Below are positions 30,888-40,460 of a stretch of DNA of 64,000 bases, one piece after another (the stretch's first letter is position 1; every line of letters starts with the position of its first letter). Origin of the DNA: a bacterium (GTDB lineage: Bacteria; Bacillota; Bacilli; Lactobacillales; Streptococcaceae); assembly GCA_905221545.1 (NCBI GenBank), contig CAJNDO010000009.1:26935-90934 (forward strand), written 5' to 3'. A model generated the notes under the pieces. It had not been told where the DNA came from and made no database searches. It was given only the letters and a program-made list of their open reading frames with translations. The translations under genes and the position numbers were made by a program.

Positions 30888-32228
30888 TTACATAAATTGG
30901 GCGATGAAGACCACGATGATGATAATTGGAATGATAAAACGAAGAAGGAAGAGCCAGACTTGGAAAAGTCCTTGTTTCCATGCTCGTTCATCAAGATGGA
31001 GTTCCTCCATAGCAAGAGCCTTTTTGAAGATATAGCCTGTAAAGAGAGAAAGGCAGAGGGCTCCAAATGGCATGAGGAGATTGGAAACCAAGAAATCCAT
31101 AGCGTCAAAGAAGGTCTTCCCAAAGATGTGAACATCTGCCATAACACCGTAAGATAGGGCTGAAGGAATTCCAAAGACAAAGGTCAAGATTCCTAAAATG
31201 GTGCTCCACTTGGCACGCTGACTGTTGTCCTGATTGGTGATATTGCCCACATTAATTTCCAACATCACGACAGAAGAAGTGACCGTCGCAAAGAGGAAGA
31301 GCAAGAGGAAAAGGATGTAGAAAATGGTTCCAAAAGGCATCTTGTCAAAGAGTTGAGGCAAGACGATAAACAGCAGGCTTGGTCCCCCTTCAGACTGGAT
31401 ATTGAAGGCTGACATGGCTGGGAAAATGGCGAGACCTGCCATGATGGATACCGAGATATTCATGGCTACGATGGAGATTCCTGATTGAACCAGATTAGTT
31501 TTCTTGTCCAAGTAAGAAGCATAGGTCAGCATGGCTGTCACCCCTAGTGAGAGGGCAAAGAAAGATTGTCCCAGAGCGTAGAGGAGACCAGCGCTGGTCA
31601 GTTTTGAAAAGTCTGGTTTGAGGAAGTAAAGAACCCCTTCCATGGCATTTGGCAAGCTGAGAGAGCGCCCGATGATGACAACAAAGATGATAAAGAGTAG
31701 AGGCATCATAACCTTAGAAGCTCTTTCAATCCCTTTTTGAACCCCACGTGATACAATAAAGATATTCAATAGGATAAAGGCAGCTTGAGCTCCTAGGGCA
31801 ATGGATGGATTTGAAATGATTGAAGTAAATAACTGAGCATAATCACCCGTTCCGCCAAGTTGGAACAATTTCCCGAACTCAATACCCAGATAAACCAGAA
31901 TCCATCCCCCGATAACACTGTAGAAAGATAAGAGGATAAAAAGGGCAAAGGCACCAATCCAACCGATAAAGTTGTACTTACTATTGTTACCAAGTTTTCC
32001 AAAGGTTTTGATTGCTGAAACGCCAGCACTTCGACCGAGGGCAAACTCAGCTAGCAAAAGGGGGAAACCGATTAAAATAGTGGAGATGAGAAAGACAAGT
32101 AAAAAGCTTCCTCCACCGTTAGCAGCAGTCATGTAGGGGAATTTCCAAACGGCTCCAAGTCCGATGGCTGAACCAGCAGATGCTAGGATAAAGCCCAGTT
32201 TAGAACCCCATTGCGATTTTTCAGACAT
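30888..32228 (-). CDS. Sodium-dependent transporter (neurotransmitter:sodium symporter family)
   Basis: A 446-residue NSS/SNF (LeuT-like) symporter with about 11-12 hydrophobic helices. The N-terminal signature FILASAGSAIGLGAVWKFPY contains the sodium and substrate site of helix 1. Substrate is probably an amino acid. I chose the ATG at 32228-32226, after AGGAG and starting MSEKSQWGSKLG; the frame is open 21 codons further, but that part is the structured leader. It has its own strong promoter. Confidence 0.92.
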   Translation of the reverse strand: MSEKSQWGSKLGFILASAGSAIGLGAVWKFPYMTAANGGGSFLLVFLISTILIGFPLLLAEFALGRSAGVSAIKTFGKLGNNSKYNFIGWIGAFALFILLSFYSVIGGWILVYLGIEFGKLFQLGGTGDYAQLFTSIISNPSIALGAQAAFILLNIFIVSRGVQKGIERASKVMMPLLFIIFVVIIGRSLSLPNAMEGVLYFLKPDFSKLTSAGLLYALGQSFFALSLGVTAMLTYASYLDKKTNLVQSGISIVAMNISVSIMAGLAIFPAMSAFNIQSEGGPSLLFIVLPQLFDKMPFGTIFYILFLLLFLFATVTSSVVMLEINVGNITNQDNSQRAKWSTILGILTFVFGIPSALSYGVMADVHIFGKTFFDAMDFLVSNLLMPFGALCLSLFTGYIFKKALAMEELHLDERAWKQGLFQVWLFLLRFIIPIIIIVVFIAQFM

Positions 32229-32363
32229 AGTTAAACTCCTAAAATTAGTATTACAAAAGAAAAAGCTACTGCCCTTGGCAAATAGCCTCATACGTACTCA
32301 AAATGAGCCTTTCTTTTGATTGATAGACTTGACTATCCTATCATGTTTTCTAAGGTCTGTCAA
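32229..32363 (-). promoter_or_regulatory. Promoter and terminator-bearing leader of the SNF transporter gene
   Basis: On the minus strand, TTGACA (32363-32358), 17 bp, TAGGAT (32340-32335) give a start near 32328 and a leader of about 100 nt. Within it, GCTA-TGCC (32286-32277) pairs with GGCA-TAGC (32273-32265), followed by TTTTTCTTTT: a terminator-like hairpin before the gene. An upstream CTCAT/ATGAG pairing could compete with it. This suggests attenuation, ligand unknown. Confidence 0.55.
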
Positions 32364-32411
32364 GAAAACCATTTTCATGTTATGATAAAGTAAAAAATTT
32401 CGCAAAAACGC

Positions 32412-32442
32412 TTGACTCTGACCTAAGGGGAGGGGTTATACT
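32412..32442 (+). promoter_or_regulatory. MerR-type promoter with 19-bp spacer
   Basis: TTGACT (32412-32417) and TATACT (32437-32442) are 19 bp apart, the overlong spacer typical of MerR-activated promoters. The spacer CTGACCTAAGGGGAGGGGT has the imperfect dyad of TipA/BltR-type operators. Confidence 0.75.
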
Positions 32443-32451
32443 ATCATTGTA

Positions 32452-32556
32452 ATACTCTTCGAAAATCAAATTCAAACCACGTCAGCGTCGCCTTACCGTA
32501 CTCAAGTACAGCCTGCGGCTAGCTTCCTAGTTTGCTCTTTGATTTTCATTGAGTAT
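32452..32556. repeat. BOX element (boxA-boxC) in the merR leader
   Basis: 105 bp from ATACTCTTCGAAAATC to GATTTTCATTGAGTAT, containing the boxA core CGTCAGCGTCGCC and the boxC part GCGGCTAGCTTCCTAG, with no boxB. It lies between the MerR-type promoter and the merR Shine-Dalgarno, which begins 2 nt after its end, so it is transcribed as leader RNA. Confidence 0.88.
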
Positions 32557-32568
32557 AAGGAGGAAATC

Positions 32569-33309
32569 ATGTACCATATAAAAGAAGCTGCGCAGCTTTC
32601 AGGTGTCTCTGTCAAGACCCTGCACCACTACGATAAGATAGGACTTTTGGTTCCTTTAAAGTCGGACAACGGCTATCGAACCTACAGTCAGGAGGATTTG
32701 GAACGCCTTCAGGTCATTCTTTATTATAAATATCTAGGTTTTTCTTTAGAAAAAATAGCAGAGCTATTAAAGGAAGAAAAGACAAATTTATTGCCCCATC
32801 TGACCAGACAGTTGGACTATTTGACTCGAGAAAGACAACATCTGGATACCTTGATTTCCACCTTGCAAAAAACCATTCAAGAACAAAAAGGAGAAAGAAA
32901 AATGAGCATTCAAGAGAAATTTGCTGGATTTAACTACCAAGACCATCAAAAATACCACCAAGAGGCGGTAGAGAAGTATGGACAAGAAGTTATGGATCAA
33001 GCGCTGGAGCGCCAAAAAGGTCACGAAGACGAGGCTACGGTTGCCTTTAACCAAGTCTTTCAAGCCTTGGCACAAAATCTCCAAGCTGGTCTGCCTGTAA
33101 CAGCAGCCGAAAATCAAGAAGAAGCCGCTAAACTCTTGCAAGCCATTCGTAGTTATGGATTTGACTGCTCTATTGAGGTATTCGGTCATATTGGTAAAGG
33201 CTACGTCTATAATCCAGAGTTTAAGGAAAACATTGATAAATTTGGTTCTGGAACAGCCCAGTATACATCAGATGTTATTGCCCACTATGTCCAAACTCAT
33301 ACTCAATGA
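32569..33309 (+). CDS. MerR-family regulator with TipAS-like effector domain
   Basis: A 246-residue regulator. Residues 1-70 form the MerR winged helix (IKEAAQLSGVSVKTLHHYDKIGLL), then a dimerisation coiled coil (about 75-110), and a C-terminal TipAS-type domain that in relatives binds peptide antibiotics or other hydrophobic drugs. I chose ATG 32569 behind AAGGAGG. The last three codons and TGA stop lie inside a BOX element. Probably activates its own promoter. Confidence 0.9.
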   Translation: MYHIKEAAQLSGVSVKTLHHYDKIGLLVPLKSDNGYRTYSQEDLERLQVILYYKYLGFSLEKIAELLKEEKTNLLPHLTRQLDYLTRERQHLDTLISTLQKTIQEQKGERKMSIQEKFAGFNYQDHQKYHQEAVEKYGQEVMDQALERQKGHEDEATVAFNQVFQALAQNLQAGLPVTAAENQEEAAKLLQAIRSYGFDCSIEVFGHIGKGYVYNPEFKENIDKFGSGTAQYTSDVIAHYVQTHTQ

Positions 33310-33403
33310 AAATCAAAAAGCAAATTAGGAAACTAGCCGCAGGCTGTACTTGAGTACGGCAAGACGACGTTGACGCAGTTTGAATTTGATTTTCGAAGAG
33401 TAT
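33299..33403. repeat. BOX element (boxC-boxA, inverted) overlapping the merR stop
   Basis: 105 bp from ATACTCAATGAAAATC to GATTTTCGAAGAGTAT, opposite in orientation to the copy at 32452. Its TACGGCAAGACGACG is the boxA core read on the other strand with changes. Its first bases supply the end of the merR frame (CAT ACT CAA TGA). Confidence 0.88.
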
Positions 33404-33413
33404 CAGACCAAAT

Positions 33414-33442
33414 AAAATCGGAGGAGTGATCTTCCGATTTTT
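33414..33442. terminator. Terminator between merR and the DUF1697 gene
   Basis: AAATCGGA (33415-33422) pairs with TCCGATTT (33433-33440), with A-run and T-run on either side, so it may act both ways. Confidence 0.75.
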
Positions 33443-33456
33443 ACTAAATTCAAGTA

Positions 33457-33978
33457 CTACTTGCTTAATAATTTTTCTACCACATTTAGTTTTCGCATGG
33501 TCAAATCTACATTGAAAAGTTTTTCAAGATAGTTAGTATTGAGCTTTTTTTGTTTTGCAGTTCTAGGGAGATAGAGGTAGAGACAATGGTTACCGACACA
33601 AATTTCTTCTTCACCGTAATCAATTTTTAATTTTTCTAAAGGAAGACTTTGAATAGGTTCTTGATAAAAAATCACGTGTACACGGTCATAAAGATAGTGT
33701 TCTCCAAACGGATTTTCTTGGACAATGTTTTTAAAAATGTCCTTATTCTTAATGATTATTTTGAGATCGGCTTCAATCTTTTCCTTTATTAGAGTATGAA
33801 CCTGTTCTCGTATTTCTTCGAGAGCTAAGTTACTTTCAAGAATAATATTTCCACTTTGAATATAAGTTCGAACTTGTTGAAAACCAGCTTCTGTCAAGAT
33901 ATCTACTAGATAAGACATTTTAGGGATAGCATTTTTTCCATTAGGAGTCACTCCCCTTAGCAAGATAATATGTTCCAA
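33457..33978 (-). CDS. DUF1697 family protein
   Basis: A 173-residue protein of family DUF1697 (LLRGVTPNGKNAIPKM; VRTYIQSGNIIL). Biochemical role unknown. The likely start is TTG at 33978-33976, with AAAGGA 6 nt upstream and DUF1697 homology starting within five residues. It lies 48 nt after the flavoprotein gene and is probably co-transcribed with it. Confidence 0.87.
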   Translation of the reverse strand: MEHIILLRGVTPNGKNAIPKMSYLVDILTEAGFQQVRTYIQSGNIILESNLALEEIREQVHTLIKEKIEADLKIIIKNKDIFKNIVQENPFGEHYLYDRVHVIFYQEPIQSLPLEKLKIDYGEEEICVGNHCLYLYLPRTAKQKKLNTNYLEKLFNVDLTMRKLNVVEKLLSK

Positions 33979-34026
33979 AGGACTTCCTTTCTTTTGGGGC
34001 GGATTGTTTCGTTTAGTAATGTATAT

Positions 34027-35246
<1,220 letters not shown>

Positions 35247-35257
35247 CAAGAATGCAA

Positions 35258-36103
35258 TTAATCAATTTCATATCCCATCAGCAAACCGCCATCTTCTGCA
35301 TAGAAACTGCAGAGACCAGATGTTGGGAGAATTTTAATATCCGCTTGTGGGAAGGTTTCACGGATTCGCTCTGAGAGCTGTTGGCAACATTTCTCGTTAT
35401 TGCGTTGGGCCATGACAACACGGCCTCCAGCATATCCAGCTTTTATCAACTCTTCATAGGCTGCCTGAATCGATTTCTTTGGACCTCGTGCTTTTTGTAG
35501 TAGTTCGAGAGTTCCGGTTTCACTAGCTTCTCCAACCATACGGATGTTGAGAAGGCCAACGACTGTACCGATAAGCTTGCTCAAACGGCCGTTCTTCACC
35601 AAGTTATCGACTTTGGCTAGAACAAAGAGCAACTTGGTTTTTTCTTGATAAGCAGTTATAGCTTCAACCACTTCTTCAAAAGATAGGCCCTGGTCAATCA
35701 AGTCATTTAATTTTTCTACGAGCAAGTCAACTTCCCCACCAGCAGACAAACTATCAATCACATGAATCTTAGTGTCAGGATGTTCTTCCAGATAAATATT
35801 CTTGGCTAGTTGAGCACTATTGTGACTGCCAGAAAGAGTACCAGTGATGGTTACTAGGAAAATGTTTTTGGCTCCTTCAAATGCTCGCAAATAATCATCT
35901 GGGCTTGGACAAGCTGATTTTGAAGCTTCTGCGGTTGCATACATGGTTTCCATCATTTGGTCAATGTCAAGACTGGCATCATCAACAAAGACCTGATCAG
36001 CTACTTGAATGGTTAAGGGGACACTTACAAAGGTTGTATCAATAGCTGGTGTCTCCAGCTGACGATAATCACAACCAGAGTCAGCAATAATCTTCCAAGT
36101 CAT
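35258..36103 (-). CDS. DegV family fatty-acid-binding protein (FakB-like)
   Basis: A 281-residue DegV protein. In Gram-positives these FakB proteins hold a fatty acid while FakA phosphorylates it. The N-terminal IIADSGCDY, TITGTLSGSHNSA around residue 90 and the C-terminal lobe (RVVMAQRNNE) match the fold. Which acyl chain it prefers cannot be told from sequence. Divergent from the TetR gene. Confidence 0.92.
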   Translation of the reverse strand: MTWKIIADSGCDYRQLETPAIDTTFVSVPLTIQVADQVFVDDASLDIDQMMETMYATAEASKSACPSPDDYLRAFEGAKNIFLVTITGTLSGSHNSAQLAKNIYLEEHPDTKIHVIDSLSAGGEVDLLVEKLNDLIDQGLSFEEVVEAITAYQEKTKLLFVLAKVDNLVKNGRLSKLIGTVVGLLNIRMVGEASETGTLELLQKARGPKKSIQAAYEELIKAGYAGGRVVMAQRNNEKCCQQLSERIRETFPQADIKILPTSGLCSFYAEDGGLLMGYEID

Positions 36104-36117
36104 AGAAATTCTCCATC

Positions 36118-36161
36118 TTTGTCAGTTATACATTGACAAAGGTTCTGTCTTTTTTTACAAT
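36118..36161 (+). promoter_or_regulatory. TetR-operon promoter with inverted repeat
   Basis: TTGACA (36133-36138), 17 bp, TACAAT (36156-36161). The -35 lies in the right arm of TTTGTCA (36118-36124) ... TGACAAA (36134-36140), a 7-bp inverted repeat with 9-nt spacing. It is a candidate autoregulatory operator. Confidence 0.65.
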
Positions 36162-36227
36162 TATATCATGAAAACCCTTGAAACAAAAGCCTCATCCGTC
36201 TGTTGTGACAAGTAGAAAGAAAATGTT

Positions 36228-36785
36228 ATGTCTGAACGTAGAATCTCTGAAAAGTCTCTTGAAAATCTCAGAAAATCAAACCAAGAATCCAATTTATTAA
36301 CCAGAGAAGCCATTGAAACAGCCCTCTTGCAACTCTTGGAAAAAAAGGACCTGACCAAGATTAGTATTTCTGAATTGGTCAAACGTGCAGGTGTTTCGCG
36401 TGCGGCCTTTTACCGCAATTATGATTCCAAAGAGGAGATTTTAGAAAGCGTCTTTAAACGGAGTGTCCATAATATCATGGAACAGCTGCATCATTACGAT
36501 CTAAAGACAGACCTTTATCTGGTATGGGTTCACCTTTTCCGGGAGGCAAGAAAGGAAGCCAGAGTGATTCAATTGGCCTTGGATTACCATCTGGAAAAAA
36601 TCTTTGTCCAAGCCATGCAGGAATTTCTAGAAAAATACCATGGAAAATCAAAAGGTGTCAGCTCTTATCTTCATTCCTTCTGGAGTTCAGCCATTGTATC
36701 TGTTCTCCTAAAATGGATCAAGGATGGCATGAAGGTACCAGCTGAAAAGATTGCGGATTTAGGTTTACCATTTTTTAAAAAATAG
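36228..36785 (+). CDS. TetR/AcrR family regulator
   Basis: A 185-residue TetR protein. The helix-turn-helix spans about residues 27-72 (ISISELVKRAGVSRAAFYRNYDSKEEIL); the C-terminal ligand domain gives no clue to the inducer. It is followed 18 nt later by the dCMP deaminase gene, so the two probably share the promoter at 36133-36161. Confidence 0.9.
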   Translation: MSERRISEKSLENLRKSNQESNLLTREAIETALLQLLEKKDLTKISISELVKRAGVSRAAFYRNYDSKEEILESVFKRSVHNIMEQLHHYDLKTDLYLVWVHLFREARKEARVIQLALDYHLEKIFVQAMQEFLEKYHGKSKGVSSYLHSFWSSAIVSVLLKWIKDGMKVPAEKIADLGLPFFKK

Positions 36786-36803
36786 AGAAAAAGGAGAAGA
36801 GAT

Positions 36804-37271
36804 ATGACTGAAAAAAGACTAGCCTGGGATGAGTATTTTGCAGCCCAAGCCCTACTGATTGCCAATCGTTCCACTTGTAAACGTGCCAAAGTGGGCGCGA
36901 TTCTGGTAAAGGATAATAAGGTGATTTCCACTGGCTACAATGGTTCGGTGTCAGGGACTGAGCATTGTATTGACCACGAATGTCTGGTCATTGAAGGCCA
37001 CTGTGTTCGCACCCTTCACGCTGAGGTTAATGCCATTCTCCAGGGGGCTGAACGTGGTGTTCCTAAAGGTTTTACAGCCTATGTGACCCATTTTCCTTGT
37101 CTGAATTGCACGAAACAATTGCTGCAGGTCGGTTGCAAGCGCGTGGTTTACATTAACCAGTACCGAATGGATGACTATGCCCAATACCTTTATCAAGAAA
37201 AAGGGACAGAATTGACCCATTTACCACTTGAGACAGTACAGGCCGCTCTTAAAGAGGCTGATCTAATGTAA
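36804..37271 (+). CDS. dCMP deaminase (ComEB-like)
   Basis: A 155-residue zinc deaminase that converts dCMP to dUMP, the substrate of ThyA. It has the catalytic LHAEVNAIL and the zinc motif FPCLNCTKQL, plus the deoxycytidylate-deaminase N-terminus (YFAAQALLIANRSTCKRAKVGA). It is related to B. subtilis ComEB, which is a dCMP deaminase in the comE operon. AAAAAGGAGAAGAG precedes the ATG. Confidence 0.92.
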   Translation: MTEKRLAWDEYFAAQALLIANRSTCKRAKVGAILVKDNKVISTGYNGSVSGTEHCIDHECLVIEGHCVRTLHAEVNAILQGAERGVPKGFTAYVTHFPCLNCTKQLLQVGCKRVVYINQYRMDDYAQYLYQEKGTELTHLPLETVQAALKEADLM

Positions 37272-37290
37272 AAATTATCAAAAATAAATG

Positions 37291-37318
37291 GTTTAGAAAG
37301 ATTTTTAAACCGTTTTTT
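37291..37318 (+). terminator. Terminator after the dCMP deaminase gene
   Basis: GGTTTA pairs with TAAACC, then G and a T-run that leads straight into the upp -10 region (TATAAT about 37321-37326). Confidence 0.75.
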
Positions 37319-37359
37319 GGTATAATAAGAAGAATAAATTGAAAGAAGGAATTCCAAAA

Positions 37360-37989
37360 ATGGGAAAAATTGAAGTTATTAATCATCCACTGATTCAACA
37401 CAAATTGTCAATCTTGCGTCGTACAGATACTTCTACAAAAGCTTTCCGTGAGCTAGTAGATGAGATTGCAATGTTGATGGGGTATGAAGTACTTCGTGAT
37501 CTTCCACTAGAAGATGTGGAAATCGAAACACCAATTACAAAAACAGTTCAAAAACAATTGGCAGGTAAGAAATTGGCCATCGTTCCAATCTTACGTGCAG
37601 GTATCGGGATGGTCGATGGGCTCTTGAGCTTGGTTCCAGCTGCTAAAGTTGGCCACATCGGTATGTACCGTGATGAAGAAACCCTTCAACCAGTTGAGTA
37701 TTTGGTGAAATTGCCTGAAGATATTGACCAACGTCAAATTTTTGTCGTAGACCCAATGTTGGCAACAGGTGGCTCAGCAATCTTGGCTGTTGACTCTCTT
37801 AAAAAACGTGGTGCATCAAATATCAAATTTGTCTGCCTTGTATCTGCTCCAGAAGGTGTTAAAGCCCTTCAAGAAGCTCATCCAGATGTAGAAATCTTTA
37901 CAGCAGCCTTGGATGAACGCTTGAACGAACACGGTTATATCGTTCCAGGTCTTGGAGATGCTGGGGACCGCTTGTTCGGTACAAAATAA
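37360..37989 (+). CDS. upp: Uracil phosphoribosyltransferase
   Basis: Salvages uracil with PRPP to UMP. The 209-residue type I PRTase has the PRPP motif [11 protein letters not shown] near residue 130 and [13 protein letters not shown] at the C-terminus. I chose ATG 37360, behind AAGGA and starting [10 protein letters not shown]; an upstream in-frame codon at 37339 has no Shine-Dalgarno. Confidence 0.96.
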   Translation: MGKIEVINHPLIQHKLSILRRTDTSTKAFRELVDEIAMLMGYEVLRDLPLEDVEIETPITKTVQKQLAGKKLAIVPILRAGIGMVDGLLSLVPAAKVGHIGMYRDEETLQPVEYLVKLPEDIDQRQIFVVDPMLATGGSAILAVDSLKKRGASNIKFVCLVSAPEGVKALQEAHPDVEIFTAALDERLNEHGYIVPGLGDAGDRLFGTK

Positions 37990-38077
37990 AATTAAAAAGA
38001 GATTGACTTGGAAAAGGATTTCCAGTCACGAAAGGAGGTTGAATTTTTGTTTCTGTCTAATGAAAACAGAGCAAAAA

Positions 38078-38107
38078 TTTGACCTTTTTTGACCTAGATA
38101 TTATAAT
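38078..38107 (+). promoter_or_regulatory. clpP promoter with CtsR operator
   Basis: TTGACC (38079-38084) and TATAAT (38102-38107) have a 17-bp spacer. TTTGACCTTTTTTGACC (38078-38094) is, on the minus strand, GGTCAAA-AAA-GGTCAAA, a perfect CtsR heptad repeat overlapping the -35. Heat-shock derepression of clpP by CtsR loss is the known mechanism. Confidence 0.92.
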
Positions 38108-38161
38108 AGTCTTATCTTCAGTCATTTGACCAACAAAATTAAAACTCAAAAGGAGAAATGA

Positions 38162-38752
38162 ATGATTCCTGTAGTTATTGAACAAACAAGCCGTGGGGAA
38201 CGTTCCTACGATATTTACTCACGTCTTCTCAAAGACCGCATCATTATGCTGACAGGCCCAGTTGAAGACAACATGGCCAACTCGGTTATTGCCCAATTGC
38301 TTTTCTTGGATGCCCAAGATAGTACAAAAGATATTTACCTTTATGTCAATACACCTGGGGGTTCTGTTTCAGCTGGTTTGGCAATCGTTGATACCATGAA
38401 CTTTATCAAGGCAGATGTCCAAACCATCGTTATGGGTATGGCAGCATCTATGGGTACTGTCATCGCATCAAGTGGAGCAAAAGGCAAACGTTTCATGCTT
38501 CCAAATGCTGAGTACATGATTCACCAACCAATGGGTGGAACAGGTGGTGGTACCCAACAAACCGATATGGCTATCGCTGCAGAACACTTGCTTAAAACTC
38601 GTAACACATTGGAAAAAATCTTGGCTGAAAATTCAGGTCAGTCAATTGAAAAAGTCCATGCAGATGCAGAACGCGATAACTGGATGAGCGCCCAAGAAAC
38701 ACTTGAATATGGCTTTATTGATGAAATCATGGCCAACAATTCATTGAATTAA
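38162..38752 (+). CDS. clpP: ATP-dependent Clp protease proteolytic subunit
   Basis: Serine peptidase that forms the double-heptamer chamber of ClpCP/ClpEP/ClpXP and degrades unfolded and regulatory proteins. The 196-residue protein has S96 in [10 protein letters not shown] and H121 in [18 protein letters not shown] precedes the ATG. The CtsR operator upstream marks it as a class III heat-shock gene. Confidence 0.97.
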   Translation: MIPVVIEQTSRGERSYDIYSRLLKDRIIMLTGPVEDNMANSVIAQLLFLDAQDSTKDIYLYVNTPGGSVSAGLAIVDTMNFIKADVQTIVMGMAASMGTVIASSGAKGKRFMLPNAEYMIHQPMGGTGGGTQQTDMAIAAEHLLKTRNTLEKILAENSGQSIEKVHADAERDNWMSAQETLEYGFIDEIMANNSLN

Positions 38753-38761
38753 TGATGAAAG

Positions 38762-38790
38762 AAGGCAAACTCGACTGGGTTTGCTTTTTT
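38762..38790 (+). terminator. Terminator after clpP
   Basis: AGGCAAAC pairs with GTTTGCTT, followed by T-run that reaches the extended -10 (TGG-TATAAT, 38791-38799) of ylbG. Confidence 0.8.
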
Positions 38791-38830
38791 TGGTATAATA
38801 GGGAGAGATTTCTTAGAAAGAGGATTTATC

Positions 38831-39118
38831 ATGTTTGAAAAAGTCAATCGATCTGGCTTGATTATCTATCTTTACTATAATCGTGATGCCAAAAAACTGC
38901 AGGATTATGGAGATATTACCTATCATTCCAAGAAACATCGTTACTTACAACTCTATGTTCCAACTCAAGAAGTGGAGCAATTGGTCGGACACTTGAGCAA
39001 GGAAAAATTTATCAAAAAAGTGAGAGTTTGTCATATCCAAGAGCTGGAAACACCCTTTGTGGGCAATCTTTATCGAGAAGAAAACGTTATCATCGAAAAA
39101 GTTCAAGAAAAGTGTTGA
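38831..39118 (+). CDS. ylbG: YlbG family protein (DUF2129)
   Basis: A 95-residue conserved Firmicutes protein ([44 protein letters not shown]), matching YlbG/DUF2129. Function unknown. Its stop codon overlaps the -35 of the livJ promoter. Confidence 0.85.
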   Translation: MFEKVNRSGLIIYLYYNRDAKKLQDYGDITYHSKKHRYLQLYVPTQEVEQLVGHLSKEKFIKKVRVCHIQELETPFVGNLYREENVIIEKVQEKC

Positions 39119-39143
39119 CAATTTTCTGATAATTCGGTATATT
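39115..39143 (+). promoter_or_regulatory. livJ promoter
   Basis: TTGACA (39115-39120), 17 bp, TATATT (39138-39143). The -35 includes the ylbG stop codon TGA. Confidence 0.8.
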
Positions 39144-39183
39144 CTTAACATGCTATTTATTTAAGAATAAGGAGACAAAAAAG

Positions 39184-40344
39184 ATGAAGAAAAAATTTGC
39201 CCTATCGTTTGTGGCGCTTGCAAGTGTAGCACTTCTTGCAGCCTGTGGAGAAGTGAAGTCTGGAGCGTCAAACGCTGCTGGTAACTCAGTAGATGAAAAG
39301 ACAATCAAAATCGGATTTAACTTCGAGGAAACTGGTGCCGTAGCAGCTTACGGTACATCTGAACAAAAAGGTGCCCAACTTGCTGTTGATGAAATCAATG
39401 CAGCAGGTGGTATCGATGGAAAACAAATCGAAGTAGTCGATAAAGATAACAAGTCTGAAACAGCTGAGGCGGCTTCAGTAACAACTAACCTTGTAACCCA
39501 ATCTAAAGTATCAGCAATCGTAGGACCTGCGACATCTGGTGCAACTGCAGCTGCGGTAGCGAACGCTACAAAAGCAGGTGTTCCATTGATTTCGCCAAGT
39601 GCGACTCAAGATGGATTGACTAAAGGTCAAGATTACCTCTTTATCGGAACTTTCCAAGATAGCTTCCAAGGAAAAATTATCTCAAACTATGTTTCTGATA
39701 AATTGCAAGCTAAGAAAGTTGTTCTTTACACTGACAATGCCAGCGACTATGCTAAAGGTATTGCCAAAGCCTTCCGTGAAGCTTACAAAGGTGAAATCGT
39801 TGCTGATGAAACTTTCGTAGCAGGTGACACAGACTTCCAAGCAGCCCTTACAAAAATGAAAGGGAAAGACTTTGATGCTATCATCGTTCCTGGTTACTAC
39901 ACTGAAGCTGGTAAAATTGTAAACCAAGCGCGTGGTATGGGAATTGACAAACCAATCGTTGGTGGTGATGGATTCAACGGTGAAGAGTTTGTACAACAAG
40001 CAACTGCTGAAAAAGCATCAAACATCTACTTTATCTCTGGCTTCTCAACTACTGTAGAAGTTTCTGCGAAAGCCAAAGCCTTCCTTGATGCTTACCGTGC
40101 TAAGTACAATGAAGAGCCTTCAACATTTGCAGCCTTGGCTTATGACTCAGTTCACCTTGTAGCAAACGCAGCAAAAGGTGCTAAAAACTCTGGTGAAATC
40201 AAGGATAACCTTGCTAAAACAAAAGACTTTGAAGGTGTAACTGGTCAAACAAGCTTCGATGCAGACCACAACACTGTCAAAACTGCTTACATGATGACCA
40301 TGAATAATGGTAAGGTTGAAGCAGCAGAAGTTGTAAAACCATAA
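39184..40344 (+). CDS. livJ: Branched-chain amino-acid ABC transporter substrate-binding lipoprotein
   Basis: A 386-residue LivJ-type binding lipoprotein with lipobox LLAAC (cysteine at residue 21) and the periplasmic-binding type 1 fold (KIGFNFEETGAVAAYGTSEQ; IVGPATSGATAAA). Captures Leu/Ile/Val outside the cell. First gene of livJHMGF. A GC-poor hairpin follows it, as often when the binding protein is needed in excess. Confidence 0.95.
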   Translation: MKKKFALSFVALASVALLAACGEVKSGASNAAGNSVDEKTIKIGFNFEETGAVAAYGTSEQKGAQLAVDEINAAGGIDGKQIEVVDKDNKSETAEAASVTTNLVTQSKVSAIVGPATSGATAAAVANATKAGVPLISPSATQDGLTKGQDYLFIGTFQDSFQGKIISNYVSDKLQAKKVVLYTDNASDYAKGIAKAFREAYKGEIVADETFVAGDTDFQAALTKMKGKDFDAIIVPGYYTEAGKIVNQARGMGIDKPIVGGDGFNGEEFVQQATAEKASNIYFISGFSTTVEVSAKAKAFLDAYRAKYNEEPSTFAALAYDSVHLVANAAKGAKNSGEIKDNLAKTKDFEGVTGQTSFDADHNTVKTAYMMTMNNGKVEAAEVVKP

Positions 40345-40361
40345 TAGAAAAATGTTGAAAT

Positions 40362-40391
40362 AGGGAATGAGCCTCGGACTCACTCCCTGTT
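40362..40391 (+). terminator. Attenuating hairpin between livJ and livH
   Basis: AGGGA-TGAG pairs with CTCA-TCCCT around a 7-nt loop, but only a weak T-tract (TGTTT) follows. It probably reduces transcription into livHMGF or protects the livJ mRNA 3' end. Confidence 0.55.
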
Positions 40392-40460
40392 TCGATGTTT
40401 AAGAACCTATCAAAAAATGAGGGAAAACCCTCGAAATTATAAATAGAAAGAGTGAATCTT

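Noticed and set aside
38000-38077. Intrinsic terminator of upp (GACTTGGAAA / TTTCCAGTC)
   Set aside because: The hairpin is plausible but no T-run follows, so I could not call it an intrinsic terminator.
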